A stretch of DNA of 64,000 nt from Sphingobacteriales bacterium (GCA_016718845.1 JADKCK010000015.1:62001-126000); one strand, 5' to 3'; shown: positions 37,814-46,930, counted from the stretch's first letter. The notes: generated by a model not told the origin, from the sequence alone. Program-made: numbers and translations.

Positions 37814-40800
37814 ATGACCAAAATTAAACTTTCGTATTTAGTGGCATTTGTAGTCACTATTTTTTGTGTAATTGCCAATAGTAGCAATACACATAGTTCA
37901 TCGGACGGGGCGCCTGCAAACCGTTGTGGTTTGTATGGTACGCAGCCTACTTGTACAGCCTGTCATTCGTTTACAGGCACCAACAATGCCACCGCAACTA
38001 TTGCCCTTGCAGGTGCACCTACTAACTATGCAACAGGGCAAACCTATACTGTAACGGTTACTGCTACGGCAGGTACGGTATATGGTTTTCAGGCGGCATG
38101 TGTGGCTGCTACGGGTGGGGCTAATGCTGGCTCGTTTACTTTAGGTACAGGCACCAAGCTAGTTAGTGGTTTAGTATCGGGTAATACCATTAGTTTTATT
38201 GAACAATCAACGCCTAGTGTATCGGGTGTTTGGACTTTTAGCTGGACAGCTCCGGCTACTAATGTAGGTAATGTAACGTTTTATTTAGCCACCAACTCGG
38301 CTAATGATTCGGGTACAACTAGTGGCGATAAAATCAAAACGGCTACACTAACCGTTAATGCACCTTGTGCGCCGTTTAGTGTAGCGGCTACCAATAGCGG
38401 GGCTATCTGCCAAGGCAATATAGCTACCCTTACGGCAACAGGCGGCGGTACTTATTTGTGGGGCAATGGAGCTACTACGGCTAGCACAACAACTAGCCCT
38501 ATCACCACAAATACCACTTATACGGTTACGGTAACTAACAACTTAGGTTGTACGGCTACGGCATCAACAACGGTTACGGTTAATCCATTACCAACAGTTA
38601 GTATTACGGGTAATACTAGTGTGTGTGCTGGTGCAAACACTACCCTTACGGCAACAGGTGGCGGCACTTATGCGTGGAGCAACGGAGCTACATCGGCAAA
38701 TATTACTGTAACACCAACCACAACCACTACCTATACCGTTACGGTAACAAGTACAAACGGTTGTACACAAACGGCTAGTACTACGGTGGTGCTTAATGCC
38801 AACCCCGTAGTTTCTATTACAGGCAGCACGGTTATTTGTGGTGGTAGCACAACACTTACAGCCAATGGTGGTACTGGTGGTGTTACGTATGCTTGGAACA
38901 ACGGAGTAAATACGGCATCAAATACCATTGGCACATCAGGTACTTATACCGTTACGGTTACATCAGATGTAGGTTGTACAGCAACGGCAAGTGCTACAGT
39001 AAGCAATATTGGCAATACCGTAACGGCGGTTAATAATGGTCCTATTTGCCAAGGGGGTACTGCCACGCTTGGGGCAACAGGCGGCGGTACTTATTTGTGG
39101 AATAATGGAGCAACAACATCGGCAATAACAGCAACGCTTACTAATACTACCACTTATACTGTTACTGTTACAAATACTAATGGTTGTAGTGCTACAGCAA
39201 CTACAACGGTAGTAGTTAACCCTATACCAGTGCTTACAACTACTAGCCCTCCTGTTTGTTTGGGTAGTTGTGCTGTTGTGCAAGCCACATCAAGTGTTAC
39301 ACCTGCTACCTATCTTTGGTCAACGGGGCTTGCATCGTCGGCACTTACAGTTTGCCCAATGGTTTTGGGTAATAGCACTTATACGGTTACAGTAACAACA
39401 AGTGCAGGTTGTACGGCATCGCGAAGTACTGTTGTTGTAGCTAATGCGGTGCCTACAGCAGTTATAACCGGTACTACCAACATTTGTGTAGGCAGTTCAA
39501 CTACCTTAACGGCAAGTGGCGGTGGCACCTATGTTTGGAACAACAATGCTACCACATCGGCTATTACTGTTTCGCCAAGTAATGCATCTACCACTTATAC
39601 CGTTACTGTTACAAATAGCAATGGTTGTACGGCTACGGCAACAACAACGGTATTGGCAAGCAATACGGTTCCGGTGTCTATTACAGGCAATACTACTATC
39701 TGCTCGGGCACGTTTACCGTTTTGTCGGCAAGTAGCGGAAACGCTTATCTTTGGAGCAACACAGCTACCCTTGCCAATGTTGCTATTAGTGTTGCGGGTA
39801 CTTATACGGTTACGGTTACAAATACAGCAAACTGCTCGGGTACGGCATCGGTAACTGTTACGGTTAACCCAAGTCCAACAGTTAGTATTACGGGCAATAC
39901 TAGTATTTGTAATGCAAGTACCACTACACTAACCGCCACTGGTGGTGGAACGTATGCATGGAGCAATGGTAGTACTACATCTGCTATTACTGTTCCGGCA
40001 GGCACTTATACAGTTACGGTAACAGGTACAAATGGTTGTACTGCTACTGCCAGCCGAACGGTGACATTGGGTAGTGGTCTTACGCCTAGTATTACAGGCA
40101 ACACCACTATTTGCATGGGTAATAGCACTACTCTTACAACAACAGGTGGAGGTACTTATTTGTGGAGCAATGGACTTACTACATCTAGTATTACGGTAAC
40201 AAATGCAGATACATATACCGTTACTGTAACTAATACAAGTGGCTGCACAGGTACCGCAACGGCAACCGTAATAAGTAGTGCTGTTAGTGCAACAGCCACC
40301 AACTCGGGACCTATCTGCCAAAGCAATACGGCTACACTTACGGCAACAGGCGGTGGTACTTATGCCTGGAGCAACGGAGCTATTACTGCATCAACCACAG
40401 TTACCCCCAATACTACTGCCACCTATACTGTTACAATAACTAATAGCAATGGTTGTATGGGTAGTGCATCAACAACAGTGGTGGTTAATCAATCACCAAT
40501 AGCTAATATTTCGGGTAATACCAGTATCTGTGGTGGTACAAGTACTATACTTACAGCAACAGGCGGTGGTACTTATGCCTGGAGCAACGGAGCTACTACG
40601 GCATCGAATGTTATTACAGCTGCAGGTACTTATACCGTTACAGTAACAAATACTGAAAGTTGTACGGCTACTGCCTCGGCAACGGTAAGCATTTTCAACA
40701 CCCCAGTGGCAGCCATTAATGGCAATACGGTTGTTTGCAATAATGCAACTACCCTTACTGCAAGTGGTGGTGATATATACCTTTGGAGTGACGGCAGTAC

Positions 40801-41896
40801 CACATCAGCCATTATTGTTACAGCAGCGGATACTTATACGGTAACTGTTACTAACCCCACAACGGGTTGTTCATCTACGGCAAGTGCCACGGTAACAAGT
40901 GGTAATGTTACAGCAGTAGCTACCAATAATGGACCTATCTGCCAAGGCAATACAGCTACACTTACGGCAACAGGCGGCGATACTTATGTATGGAGCAACG
41001 GAGCTACTACGGCATCAACCACCGATAGCCCTACTACCACCACCACTTATACGGTTACCATAACAACTACCAATGGTTGTGTGGGTACGGCAACAACAAC
41101 GGTTGTAGTTTCATCGCCAACGACGGTTAGCATTGGCAATATAGTAAATGCTATTTGCAATACAGGCGGCTCGATGAAAGCCAATATATTGGGTGGCACA
41201 TCGCCCTATACGCGTTTGTGGAGCAACGGGGCTACAACGGGTACTATCAGCAATTTAAGTGCAGGTACTTATACCGTTACCGTAACAGGTGCTAATGGTT
41301 GTACAGCATCGGCAAGCGCTGTTATCAGCAACGCTGTACCTGCCGTACCTACTGGTTTAACCACCACCAACATTACCGCTACTACTGCCACCTTTAACTG
41401 GAACGCCGTAGCAGGTGCTGCCAACTACACCATACAAGGACGCAGAGTAGGTACTGCCACCTGGACAACCATTGGACCAGTAAGTGGCACGTCCAAAAAT
41501 ATTAATTCGCAAATAAGCTGCAATAAAACTTACGAGTGGAAAGTACGTGCCAATTGTGCCAATGGTTCGGCAAGTGCATTCAGTGCTACTGCTACCTTTA
41601 CTACCGCAGCTTGTGCGGCTAAAACCGATGGCACAGTAATAACACCAACATTTAGCCTACAACCTAACCCCGCCAACAGTTTGGTAACGATAAACTATTT
41701 TACCGATACCAACAGCCAAATAAATATTAAGGTGATGGACATGACAGGCAGAATAGTGCTGCAACAAAACACCACCATTACCGAAGGCGATAACAGCATT
41801 GACCTACCTACCAACAACTTGCCGCAAGGTTATTATGTGGTAGAAACAAATGATGGCACTACCCAATTGTACCAAAAACTATTGATTGTGCGATAG
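37814..41896 (+). CDS. Giant repetitive surface protein with choice-of-anchor V domain and T9SS signal
   Basis: The protein has 1360 residues. A signal peptide (LSYLVAFVVTIFCVIANS) is followed by a choice-of-anchor V-type domain beginning SSDGAPANRCG with TCTACHSF. Then come some fourteen Ig/PKD-like repeats of 70-80 residues with SITGNTxICxGxxTTLTATG, GGTYxWSNGATT and TYTVTVTNxNGC. After these comes a fibronectin type III-like domain (VPTGLTTTNITATTATFNWN). The chain ends with a type IX sorting domain (FSLQPNPANSLVTINYF, KVMDMTGRIVLQQ, LPQGYYVVET). It should be exported through SprA and attached to the surface as an adhesin. The coding DNA is itself highly repetitive (38380-41330), which makes recombination and misassembly likely. 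Confidence 0.92.
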   Translation: MTKIKLSYLVAFVVTIFCVIANSSNTHSSSDGAPANRCGLYGTQPTCTACHSFTGTNNATATIALAGAPTNYATGQTYTVTVTATAGTVYGFQAACVAATGGANAGSFTLGTGTKLVSGLVSGNTISFIEQSTPSVSGVWTFSWTAPATNVGNVTFYLATNSANDSGTTSGDKIKTATLTVNAPCAPFSVAATNSGAICQGNIATLTATGGGTYLWGNGATTASTTTSPITTNTTYTVTVTNNLGCTATASTTVTVNPLPTVSITGNTSVCAGANTTLTATGGGTYAWSNGATSANITVTPTTTTTYTVTVTSTNGCTQTASTTVVLNANPVVSITGSTVICGGSTTLTANGGTGGVTYAWNNGVNTASNTIGTSGTYTVTVTSDVGCTATASATVSNIGNTVTAVNNGPICQGGTATLGATGGGTYLWNNGATTSAITATLTNTTTYTVTVTNTNGCSATATTTVVVNPIPVLTTTSPPVCLGSCAVVQATSSVTPATYLWSTGLASSALTVCPMVLGNSTYTVTVTTSAGCTASRSTVVVANAVPTAVITGTTNICVGSSTTLTASGGGTYVWNNNATTSAITVSPSNASTTYTVTVTNSNGCTATATTTVLASNTVPVSITGNTTICSGTFTVLSASSGNAYLWSNTATLANVAISVAGTYTVTVTNTANCSGTASVTVTVNPSPTVSITGNTSICNASTTTLTATGGGTYAWSNGSTTSAITVPAGTYTVTVTGTNGCTATASRTVTLGSGLTPSITGNTTICMGNSTTLTTTGGGTYLWSNGLTTSSITVTNADTYTVTVTNTSGCTGTATATVISSAVSATATNSGPICQSNTATLTATGGGTYAWSNGAITASTTVTPNTTATYTVTITNSNGCMGSASTTVVVNQSPIANISGNTSICGGTSTILTATGGGTYAWSNGATTASNVITAAGTYTVTVTNTESCTATASATVSIFNTPVAAINGNTVVCNNATTLTASGGDIYLWSDGSTTSAIIVTAADTYTVTVTNPTTGCSSTASATVTSGNVTAVATNNGPICQGNTATLTATGGDTYVWSNGATTASTTDSPTTTTTYTVTITTTNGCVGTATTTVVVSSPTTVSIGNIVNAICNTGGSMKANILGGTSPYTRLWSNGATTGTISNLSAGTYTVTVTGANGCTASASAVISNAVPAVPTGLTTTNITATTATFNWNAVAGAANYTIQGRRVGTATWTTIGPVSGTSKNINSQISCNKTYEWKVRANCANGSASAFSATATFTTAACAAKTDGTVITPTFSLQPNPANSLVTINYFTDTNSQINIKVMDMTGRIVLQQNTTITEGDNSIDLPTNNLPQGYYVVETNDGTTQLYQKLLIVR

Positions 41897-41981
41897 ATAA
41901 CAAACCCTTTAGGCGATGAACTGATAATAAATAAATGCTACCAAATATGCAACCAAAGTGCTTGGGGTAGTAGTGATAAAT

Positions 41982-42023
41982 AAAAAAACTTCCGAATAGC
42001 TTTTGCTACTCGGAAGTTTTTTT
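41982..42023 (+). terminator. Terminator behind the adhesin gene
   Basis: The stem AAAAAAACTTCCGAATAGC (41982-42000) pairs with 42005-42023 (one mismatch), with a T7 tail. A/T runs on both sides allow bidirectional use. Confidence 0.88.
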
Positions 42024-42047
42024 GTTGATGATAAAAAAAATGTAGAC

Positions 42048-42140
42048 CTAATCCCCCACTAACTCCCCCTTCGAGGGGGAGAACATAGGGTCAATGCAAA
42101 GCCTCCTCCCAGCCTCCTCCAAAGGAGGAGGAGTTAGTAC
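42048..42140. repeat. Short palindromic G/C-rich elements
   Basis: CTCCCCCTTCGAGGGGGAG (42066-42084) and CCTCCTCCAAAGGAGGAGG (42112-42130) are two neighbouring hairpins. They resemble the CCCCCT/AGGGGG palindromes near 12500-12640 and 19104-19126. Confidence 0.7.
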
Positions 42141-42202
42141 AAGAGGAGTTTTGGACGGTGTTACTTTTAGTGCAAAACACTAAGTTTACCATGTTGCAAA
42201 GT

Positions 42203-42375
42203 TTAGTTTTGTGGGTTGATGATTTGATAAAGATAGATACCCGAGGGCAGATATTCGGTTTTAACACTTGTGCCATTTGCTAACAATACTTGCCTTGCCA
42301 CTTCTTTACCTAACACATCGTACAGCACAAAGGTAGCGTTTTTTTGAACGTTAGTGCTTACTAACTCAATAATTA
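42203..42375 (-). pseudogene. Orphan type IX C-terminal-domain relic
   Basis: On the minus strand, 42375 to the TAA at 42203-42205 reads LIIELVSTNVQKNATFVLYD, then VLGKEVARQVLLANG and YLPSGIYLYQI. This is a typical type IX sorting domain with the VLGKEV and PSGIYLYQ motifs. An in-frame TGA lies directly upstream and no body of a protein precedes it, so this is the tail of a lost secreted-protein gene. It lies tail-to-tail with the adhesin gene. Confidence 0.75.
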
Positions 42376-42484
42376 ATCAAATTGTATTTTTGCTACCTAC
42401 AACAGTTACCAACGTGTCAATAAAAGCGCTATCTTTACGGCGCTTTTCACGCCTCATTTCACCAATATCAACACCTTGTTTACT

Positions 42485-43450
42485 ATGTTGCACATAACAC
42501 CTTCACTTATTGGCTCGGCACGTTTGCAAACCAAGCCTTCGTTGTATCGTTTTACACCTGCTTTAGAGGGTGCGGTAAAGGTAGCCCTAACGCTTGGGCA
42601 ACCGCTATTGGTGACAGGCGAGCCGGGTACAGGTAAAACCCAATTAGCGTATGCTTTAGCCGATATATTGTCGCAAAAAGTGCCTAATTTTTGGGCAAAA
42701 CCTATTATTTTTAACACCAAAACTACCTCGGCGGCAAGCGATTTGTTTTATTACTACGATGCTCTTCGGCATTTTAGAGATGCCAACATACGCCGAGCCG
42801 ATAATACCGCTGCCCTTAATGTAGCCGATTATATAGAGTTGCGTGCTTTGGGTAAAGCTATTGCCTTAACCAACACCAACGACAACAATGCCCGTTTGTT
42901 TGTAAAAGATGCCGATTTGCAAAAGTTTGTGGGTGGTTCGGTGGTGCTTATCGACGAAATTGACAAAGCCCCCCGCGATTTTCCGAACGATATTTTGCAA
43001 GAGATAGAAAACTATAGGTTTAGTATCAAAGAGGTGGATAATAATTTGACGCTGCAACGCAATGTACAACATCCTATTGTGGTGATAATGACGAGCAACT
43101 CGGAGAAAAACCTGCCCGAAGCTTTTTTGCGTCGTTGTGTTTTTCACCACATTGAGTTTCCTAATGCCGATATGTTGCTACAAATTATCAAAAGCCACTT
43201 ACCCGATGGTTCGCCCTACACACAACCACAGTTTATACAGCATTTTGAACAGTTGCGCGGTGTGGTTAAAAAGAAAAAACCTGCCACAGCAGAGCTTATA
43301 GCTTGGCTAAAACTACTCGAAGCCGAACAGTTTTTGCAATCCGATACGGTTAATTTTGATAACCTAACCGAAGCCCAAAAACAAGTTTTGCAGATGAGTT
43401 ACGCTGTTTTAGTCAAAAATATAGACGATAAAATGTTGCTCAACCCTTGA
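42485..43450 (+). CDS. MoxR-like AAA ATPase
   Basis: The protein has 321 residues from ATG 42485 (MLHITPSLIGSARLQTK). A TTG nine bases earlier is less likely. Walker A is GEPGTGKT (45-52), Walker B VVLIDEIDKAP, sensor 1 IVVIMTSNSEKNLPEAFLRRC with the arginine finger. MoxR-type ATPases act as chaperones in metal or protein-complex assembly, usually next to a von Willebrand A-domain gene. None is present here, so the partner is unknown. The gene ends at a bidirectional terminator facing a RidA gene. Confidence 0.85.
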   Translation: MLHITPSLIGSARLQTKPSLYRFTPALEGAVKVALTLGQPLLVTGEPGTGKTQLAYALADILSQKVPNFWAKPIIFNTKTTSAASDLFYYYDALRHFRDANIRRADNTAALNVADYIELRALGKAIALTNTNDNNARLFVKDADLQKFVGGSVVLIDEIDKAPRDFPNDILQEIENYRFSIKEVDNNLTLQRNVQHPIVVIMTSNSEKNLPEAFLRRCVFHHIEFPNADMLLQIIKSHLPDGSPYTQPQFIQHFEQLRGVVKKKKPATAELIAWLKLLEAEQFLQSDTVNFDNLTEAQKQVLQMSYAVLVKNIDDKMLLNP

Positions 43451-43470
43451 TGATGAATGCTTGATGATAA

Positions 43471-43512
43471 AAAAAACGCTGTTAGGGCTTTAAGCTCTAA
43501 CAGCGTTTTTTT
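43471..43512. terminator. Bidirectional terminator between moxR-like and ridA-like genes
   Basis: The stem AAAAAACGCTGTTAGGGCTT (43471-43490) pairs with 43492-43512 (one G/A mismatch), with A-run and T-run on the two flanks, between convergent genes. Confidence 0.9.
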
Positions 43513-43531
43513 ATAGTTTATCATTTACCCC

Positions 43532-43912
43532 TTACACCTCGATAAGGGCAATTACTTCTATTTCTATGAGTAGTTGGGGCATTGCCAAGGCACTTACTTC
43601 GACCATAGTGGCGGCGGGGCGTATGGTATCGAAAAACTCGCTGTGGGCTTTGGCTACCTCTTCCCATAGGTTTATGTTGGTTACATACATGCGGGTTTGT
43701 ACTACGTTAGCCAAAGATGCACCGCATTGTTGCAGTGCTTTTTCTATTTTGGTGATGATAAAATGCGTTTGTTGGTAGATGTTGCCTTCGCCTACAACCA
43801 CTAAACCGTCGACGGCGGTTGTGCCTGCTACAAACACCATATTGCCTACACGCACTGCCCGCGAGTAGCCAACTATATCCTCCCATTTAGTACCCGACGA
43901 AACTTTAAGCAT
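43532..43912 (-). CDS. RidA family (enamine/imine deaminase) protein
   Basis: The protein has 126 residues, the usual RidA size. SGTKWEDIVGYSRAVRVGN, VFVAGTTAV, RMYVTNINLWEEV and the RPAATMVEVSALA-LIEIEVIAL ending match the family. The conserved Arg of the RPA motif and the final Glu are present. RidA proteins hydrolyse reactive 2-aminoacrylate-type enamines. Some members lack that activity and the precise subfamily is not fixed. Confidence 0.9.
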   Translation of the reverse strand: MLKVSSGTKWEDIVGYSRAVRVGNMVFVAGTTAVDGLVVVGEGNIYQQTHFIITKIEKALQQCGASLANVVQTRMYVTNINLWEEVAKAHSEFFDTIRPAATMVEVSALAMPQLLIEIEVIALIEV

Positions 43913-44050
43913 AAGCTGTTGATTATTGATGATGATTTGAGGTGATGAATGTGGGCGTTAGAACGCGGTGATGTGCGCTATTGAGGTAGCATGTGGTTTG
44001 ATATAGGGCTTAATAGGTGTTTGAGGGTTGGCTGCGCATAAAATTTTACG

Positions 44051-44128
44051 GGGGTGCCACCAACTTATCGAGTGAGGGAGTGCTAAGCATCACCCCCAAA
44101 AAAGACATTTACCGCGTCAAGCGGGGCG
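44051..44128. repeat. Dispersed intergenic repeat A, copy 1
   Basis: Begins GGGGTGCCACCAACTTATCG and contains AAGCATCACCCCCAAAAAAG. It matches 56338-56434. GGGGGTG and CACCCCC within it can form a hairpin base. Confidence 0.75.
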
Positions 44129-44157
44129 GGTAGTTTTGATTACTGTACGGGGGCAAA

Positions 44158-44345
44158 GAAGGGGAGAGGGGGGGGGGGGGGTTGGGGGAGAATTGGGGGG
44201 GCTTGCCCCCCCCCCCCCCCCCAAAGGGGGGGTTTTGGGGGGGGAAGGAAGGAAACCAAAAAAAAGGGGGGGGGGGGAAACGAAAAAGGGGGGCCACCCC
44301 CGGGAAAAAAAAACAACACGCCCCCCCCCCGGTGGGGGGTGGTGT
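44158..44345. other. Poly-G/poly-C low-complexity block, probable assembly artefact
   Basis: About 190 bases hold many G or C runs of 6-19 bases separated by short A-runs, unlike anything else in this AT-leaning window. Open frames through it are produced only by the lack of stop codons in G/C runs and are not genes. Consensus error in poor reads, or a wrong join, is the most likely cause. The flanks are repeat A on the left and repeat B on the right. Confidence 0.75.
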
Positions 44346-44354
44346 GGGCCAACA

Positions 44355-44404
44355 AACTGGGTATAAAAATGTAAAATACTCAATTATTGAAATGGGTTGC
44401 GTAA
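44355..44404. repeat. Repeat B, copy 1 (50 bp)
   Basis: AACTGGGTATAAAAATGTAA onward is 48/50 identical to 46832-46881 in the same direction. The two copies bracket the two TonB-like genes and the VanZ-like gene. Confidence 0.85.
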
Positions 44405-44410
44405 GATAAG

Positions 44411-45178
44411 TTACTGATTGTTAAACACAACGGGTATGCTATAGTAAGCTTTTACGGTTTGGTTGTTTATTTGTGCGGGTATCCATCGGGGCATTTTGTG
44501 TAGTATTTGCAGGGCGGCTTGCTCAAATTGGGGGTAGTTTTTAATGCCTTTTTTTACAAAAGGGTTCGCTAATTGTCCATTTTCGAGTACTATAAAGCCG
44601 ATGTATACGGTTCCGGTTTTGCCATTGGCATTGGGTGGGTAAATTAGGTTTTGGTTGATGAACTGCATCATGGCATCAAAACCAGTTGGGAATTTAGGCG
44701 GTTGGTCGGGGTTTTGGTACACTACTAAGCCGGTGGTATCTATGTTGGTAGTGATGCTATCTGTTTGGATAATGTTGGTGGTGTCGGGTGTGGCAATTTG
44801 TAGTGTGTCGGGGTTGATAGGGTAGGGTAGGGGCAGTGTGTCGGGTAGTGGAGTTTTAGGGGTAGGTAAGCGGGTGGTATCGGGTAGTGTTACGATGTTG
44901 GGGGGTGGCGTTTGGGTATTAGGTGGCAATGTGGGTTTGGGTGCTATGTTGGCTTTGGATTTAGCTGTGTTACTTGCTTTAGTGATATTTGGGTGTAATT
45001 TTGTATTTTGGGTGGTTTGTGGCGAGTAATCCTGTACATCTAATTGCAGTACAATGCCATCAACGGCTGCGGGTACTAGGTATGGATGCAGCCAATACGA
45101 GGACAGATAGGCATACAAAAAGCCATAAAAAACAAAAGTTGCAGCCAATGCATGGTGGGTATAAGGTTGTTTTTTCAC
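44411..45178 (-). CDS. TonB-like energy transducer protein 1
   Basis: The protein has 255 residues. It has an N-terminal membrane anchor (ALAATFVFYGFLYAYLSSYW), a long Pro/Thr-rich periplasm-spanning linker (about 60-160) and a C-terminal TonB domain: PKFPTGFDAMMQFINQNL, YPPNANGKTGTVYIGFIV and MPRWIPAQINNQTVKAYYSI. TonB couples the proton gradient to outer-membrane transporters. No ExbB/ExbD gene is nearby. It starts 7 bases after the stop of a paralogue, so the pair is one operon. The linker is unusually rich in LPDT/TPDT units. Confidence 0.88.
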   Translation of the reverse strand: MKKQPYTHHALAATFVFYGFLYAYLSSYWLHPYLVPAAVDGIVLQLDVQDYSPQTTQNTKLHPNITKASNTAKSKANIAPKPTLPPNTQTPPPNIVTLPDTTRLPTPKTPLPDTLPLPYPINPDTLQIATPDTTNIIQTDSITTNIDTTGLVVYQNPDQPPKFPTGFDAMMQFINQNLIYPPNANGKTGTVYIGFIVLENGQLANPFVKKGIKNYPQFEQAALQILHKMPRWIPAQINNQTVKAYYSIPVVFNNQ

Positions 45179-45185
45179 GACGGAT

Positions 45186-46103
45186 TTATTGTAAAAAAAA
45201 CTGTATGGGTATGTATATAAACGACCTAACTGCTTTGCCGTCTTTCATTGCGGGTGTCCATTTGGGCATAGTTTGTATAACACGCACGCCTTCTTTGGCA
45301 AAGCCGCTATCGGGGATATCGCGTTTAACTTTTACTATGCCAATGCTGCCGTCTTCTTTTATTTCGCAGCCAATATAAACGGTTCCTTCTATACCTTTTT
45401 CGCGGGCGTTAGGCGGGTATTTTATGTTGTTGTGCAGGTACGAAATTAGGGCATCTTCGCCACCCGGAAAACGCGGAAACTCGTCAATAGTCATTATGTC
45501 TTTGGGTAAGCTGGGCGTATTAGTGGCGGTATTGTTGGTGGTATCGTTTTTGCCCGAGTTGGCAGCGTCGTCTTTTCCGTTGCCTTTATTACCGTTTTGG
45601 GTGTTTAAACTGTCGGTTTTGGGTGTGGGTGTGGGGTTGTTGATAGGGGTATTGTCTTTTACAACAATAGGTATTTGGCTTACTGTTTTGGGTTTAGGCG
45701 GGTTAGGTTTGGGTGCGGTTGTTGTGCGGGGCTTAGGTTTAGGTGCTTCGGGTGGTGGTTTGGGCGTGGGTGGTGGTGGTAGCAGCACTACTTGTATGGT
45801 GTCGGGTGGTGTCCATTCTTCTAATTGGGTGCTTTTACCCAACCAATCCCAACCTAAATTTGATGATGACTGCCACAAAATTATCAACAAGCTAAACAAC
45901 CAAAGGGCAACAGCAAAGCTCAACCAATAGAAAAGCACCCGAAAACCGCGCACATCGGTTTCGGGGTATCGGGATAAGTGGTACGGCTCTGTTTTGTTTT
46001 TGTTTTGGGTAATAATGCGGTTTTCTAACCGATTTTTAAACTTTAAAAAATACAATAACAAACCTATACTCAACAGTAAAACAGCAATAGTTAAACCTAT
46101 CAA
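45186..46103 (-). CDS. TonB-like energy transducer protein 2
   Basis: The protein has 305 residues. Two N-terminal membrane segments are likely (IGLTIAVLLLSIGLLLYFLK and VLFYWLSFAVALWLFSLLII), the second resembling a TonB anchor. A Pro/Lys-rich linker (PPPPTPKPPPEAPKPKP) and an Asn/Gly/Asp-rich stretch follow. The TonB C-terminal domain is PRFPGGEDALISYLHNNIKY, GIEGTVYIGCEIKEDGS and MPKWTPAMKDGKAVRSFIYI. It is the first gene of the two-gene tonB operon. Confidence 0.9.
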   Translation of the reverse strand: MIGLTIAVLLLSIGLLLYFLKFKNRLENRIITQNKNKTEPYHLSRYPETDVRGFRVLFYWLSFAVALWLFSLLIILWQSSSNLGWDWLGKSTQLEEWTPPDTIQVVLLPPPPTPKPPPEAPKPKPRTTTAPKPNPPKPKTVSQIPIVVKDNTPINNPTPTPKTDSLNTQNGNKGNGKDDAANSGKNDTTNNTATNTPSLPKDIMTIDEFPRFPGGEDALISYLHNNIKYPPNAREKGIEGTVYIGCEIKEDGSIGIVKVKRDIPDSGFAKEGVRVIQTMPKWTPAMKDGKAVRSFIYIPIQFFLQ

Positions 46104-46156
46104 AGATGTTTATAGCTTGAAAGAAGGTAATGAGGTTTTTGGACTAATAGTTTGGG

Positions 46157-46540
46157 CTACACTTTTGCTAATTTTAGCCTATTATAATTCAGCCATATAT
46201 TAGCAAATAGGCTGCCTATGCAGTTGGCAATTAGGTCGTCGAGTTCAAAGTGCCTATTGGTAACGCCGTATTCTTGTACAATTTCTATGCCTAAACCATA
46301 TACTAACGCAATAAGTAGGCTAAAAATTGTTTTTTGCTGCGCAGAAAAGCTCGGGTTTGAATAACTCCAAACCCGATGCCATAAATAGGTAAGTACAAAG
46401 TAAAAAAAGGCATGAACCAATTTATCTATCCCTATCAAATTAAATTCAATTTTGGGTAGATGAGGTAACGGGACGATAGACAATGCCAAAATAAACAACA
46501 TCCAAACAATGGGCAGATAGCGGCTTTGGGCAAGTTTCAT
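46157..46540 (-). CDS. VanZ-like membrane protein
   Basis: The protein has 127 residues from ATG 46540 (MKLAQSRYLPIVWMLF). Four membrane segments and the motifs IGIDKLVHAFFYFVLTYLW and GIEIVQEYGVTNRHFELDDLIANCIGS are the VanZ-like/teicoplanin-resistance family pattern. Function is unknown in Bacteroidota. Members near gcvH are common there. Antibiotic resistance should not be inferred. Confidence 0.85.
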   Translation of the reverse strand: MKLAQSRYLPIVWMLFILALSIVPLPHLPKIEFNLIGIDKLVHAFFYFVLTYLWHRVWSYSNPSFSAQQKTIFSLLIALVYGLGIEIVQEYGVTNRHFELDDLIANCIGSLFANIWLNYNRLKLAKV

Positions 46541-46930
46541 GGCTAAAAATTTGCGTAAATTTAGATGATTGACTGATGTTACGCAGGGATAGAGCAAACA
46601 AGGTGGATATTAAGCAGCATGGGACTTTGAAAATAATTTGTGGTTATTTTGCTACTACATTCGGCTCGTTAAAAGTTTGTTACTTTTTTTCTTGACAAAA
46701 AAAGTAACCAAAAAGTCAAGGCTGGTATAGTAATGGCGTGTCTCAAACAGTATTTTTTTTTAACCGCTCCATTTATGCCTATTTCTTAACGCCAATTCCT
46801 ATAATGCCGGTCCCGAAGAAATCAGCTGCACAACTGGGTATAAAAATGCAAAATACTCAATTATTGAAATGGGCTGCGTAACACCAGTAATTGATATTTG
46901 GCATAACATCAAGTAAAATTTTCAGCAAAT
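46541..46930. other. Spacer with a hairpin element and repeat B copy 2
   Basis: GTTACTTTTTTTC and its complement with ACAAAAAAAGTAAC (46677-46710) form a hairpin, a widespread type of Bacteroidota intergenic element. Repeat B copy 2 follows at 46832. No gene seen. Confidence 0.6.
46832..46881. repeat. Repeat B, copy 2 (50 bp)
   Basis: 48/50 identical to 44355-44404, same orientation, 2.4 kb apart. Confidence 0.85.

Noticed and set aside
38588..40812. Cys- and Ser-rich open frames antisense to the adhesin gene
   Set aside because: They are shadows of the repetitive coding strand and have no start or domain support.
42091..42276. 61-codon frame MAQVLKPNICPR on the minus strand
   Set aside because: It is out of frame with the type IX sorting-domain relic that occupies the same bases and has no features of its own.
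44109..44409. Several overlapping open frames on both strands through the G/C block
   Set aside because: They exist only because G- and C-runs contain no stop codons. The products are Pro/Gly homopolymers and the block is probably an artefact.
46157..46540. Glycopeptide resistance assignment for the VanZ-like gene
   Set aside because: VanZ-like membrane proteins are widespread and no other van gene is near. Only family membership is supported.
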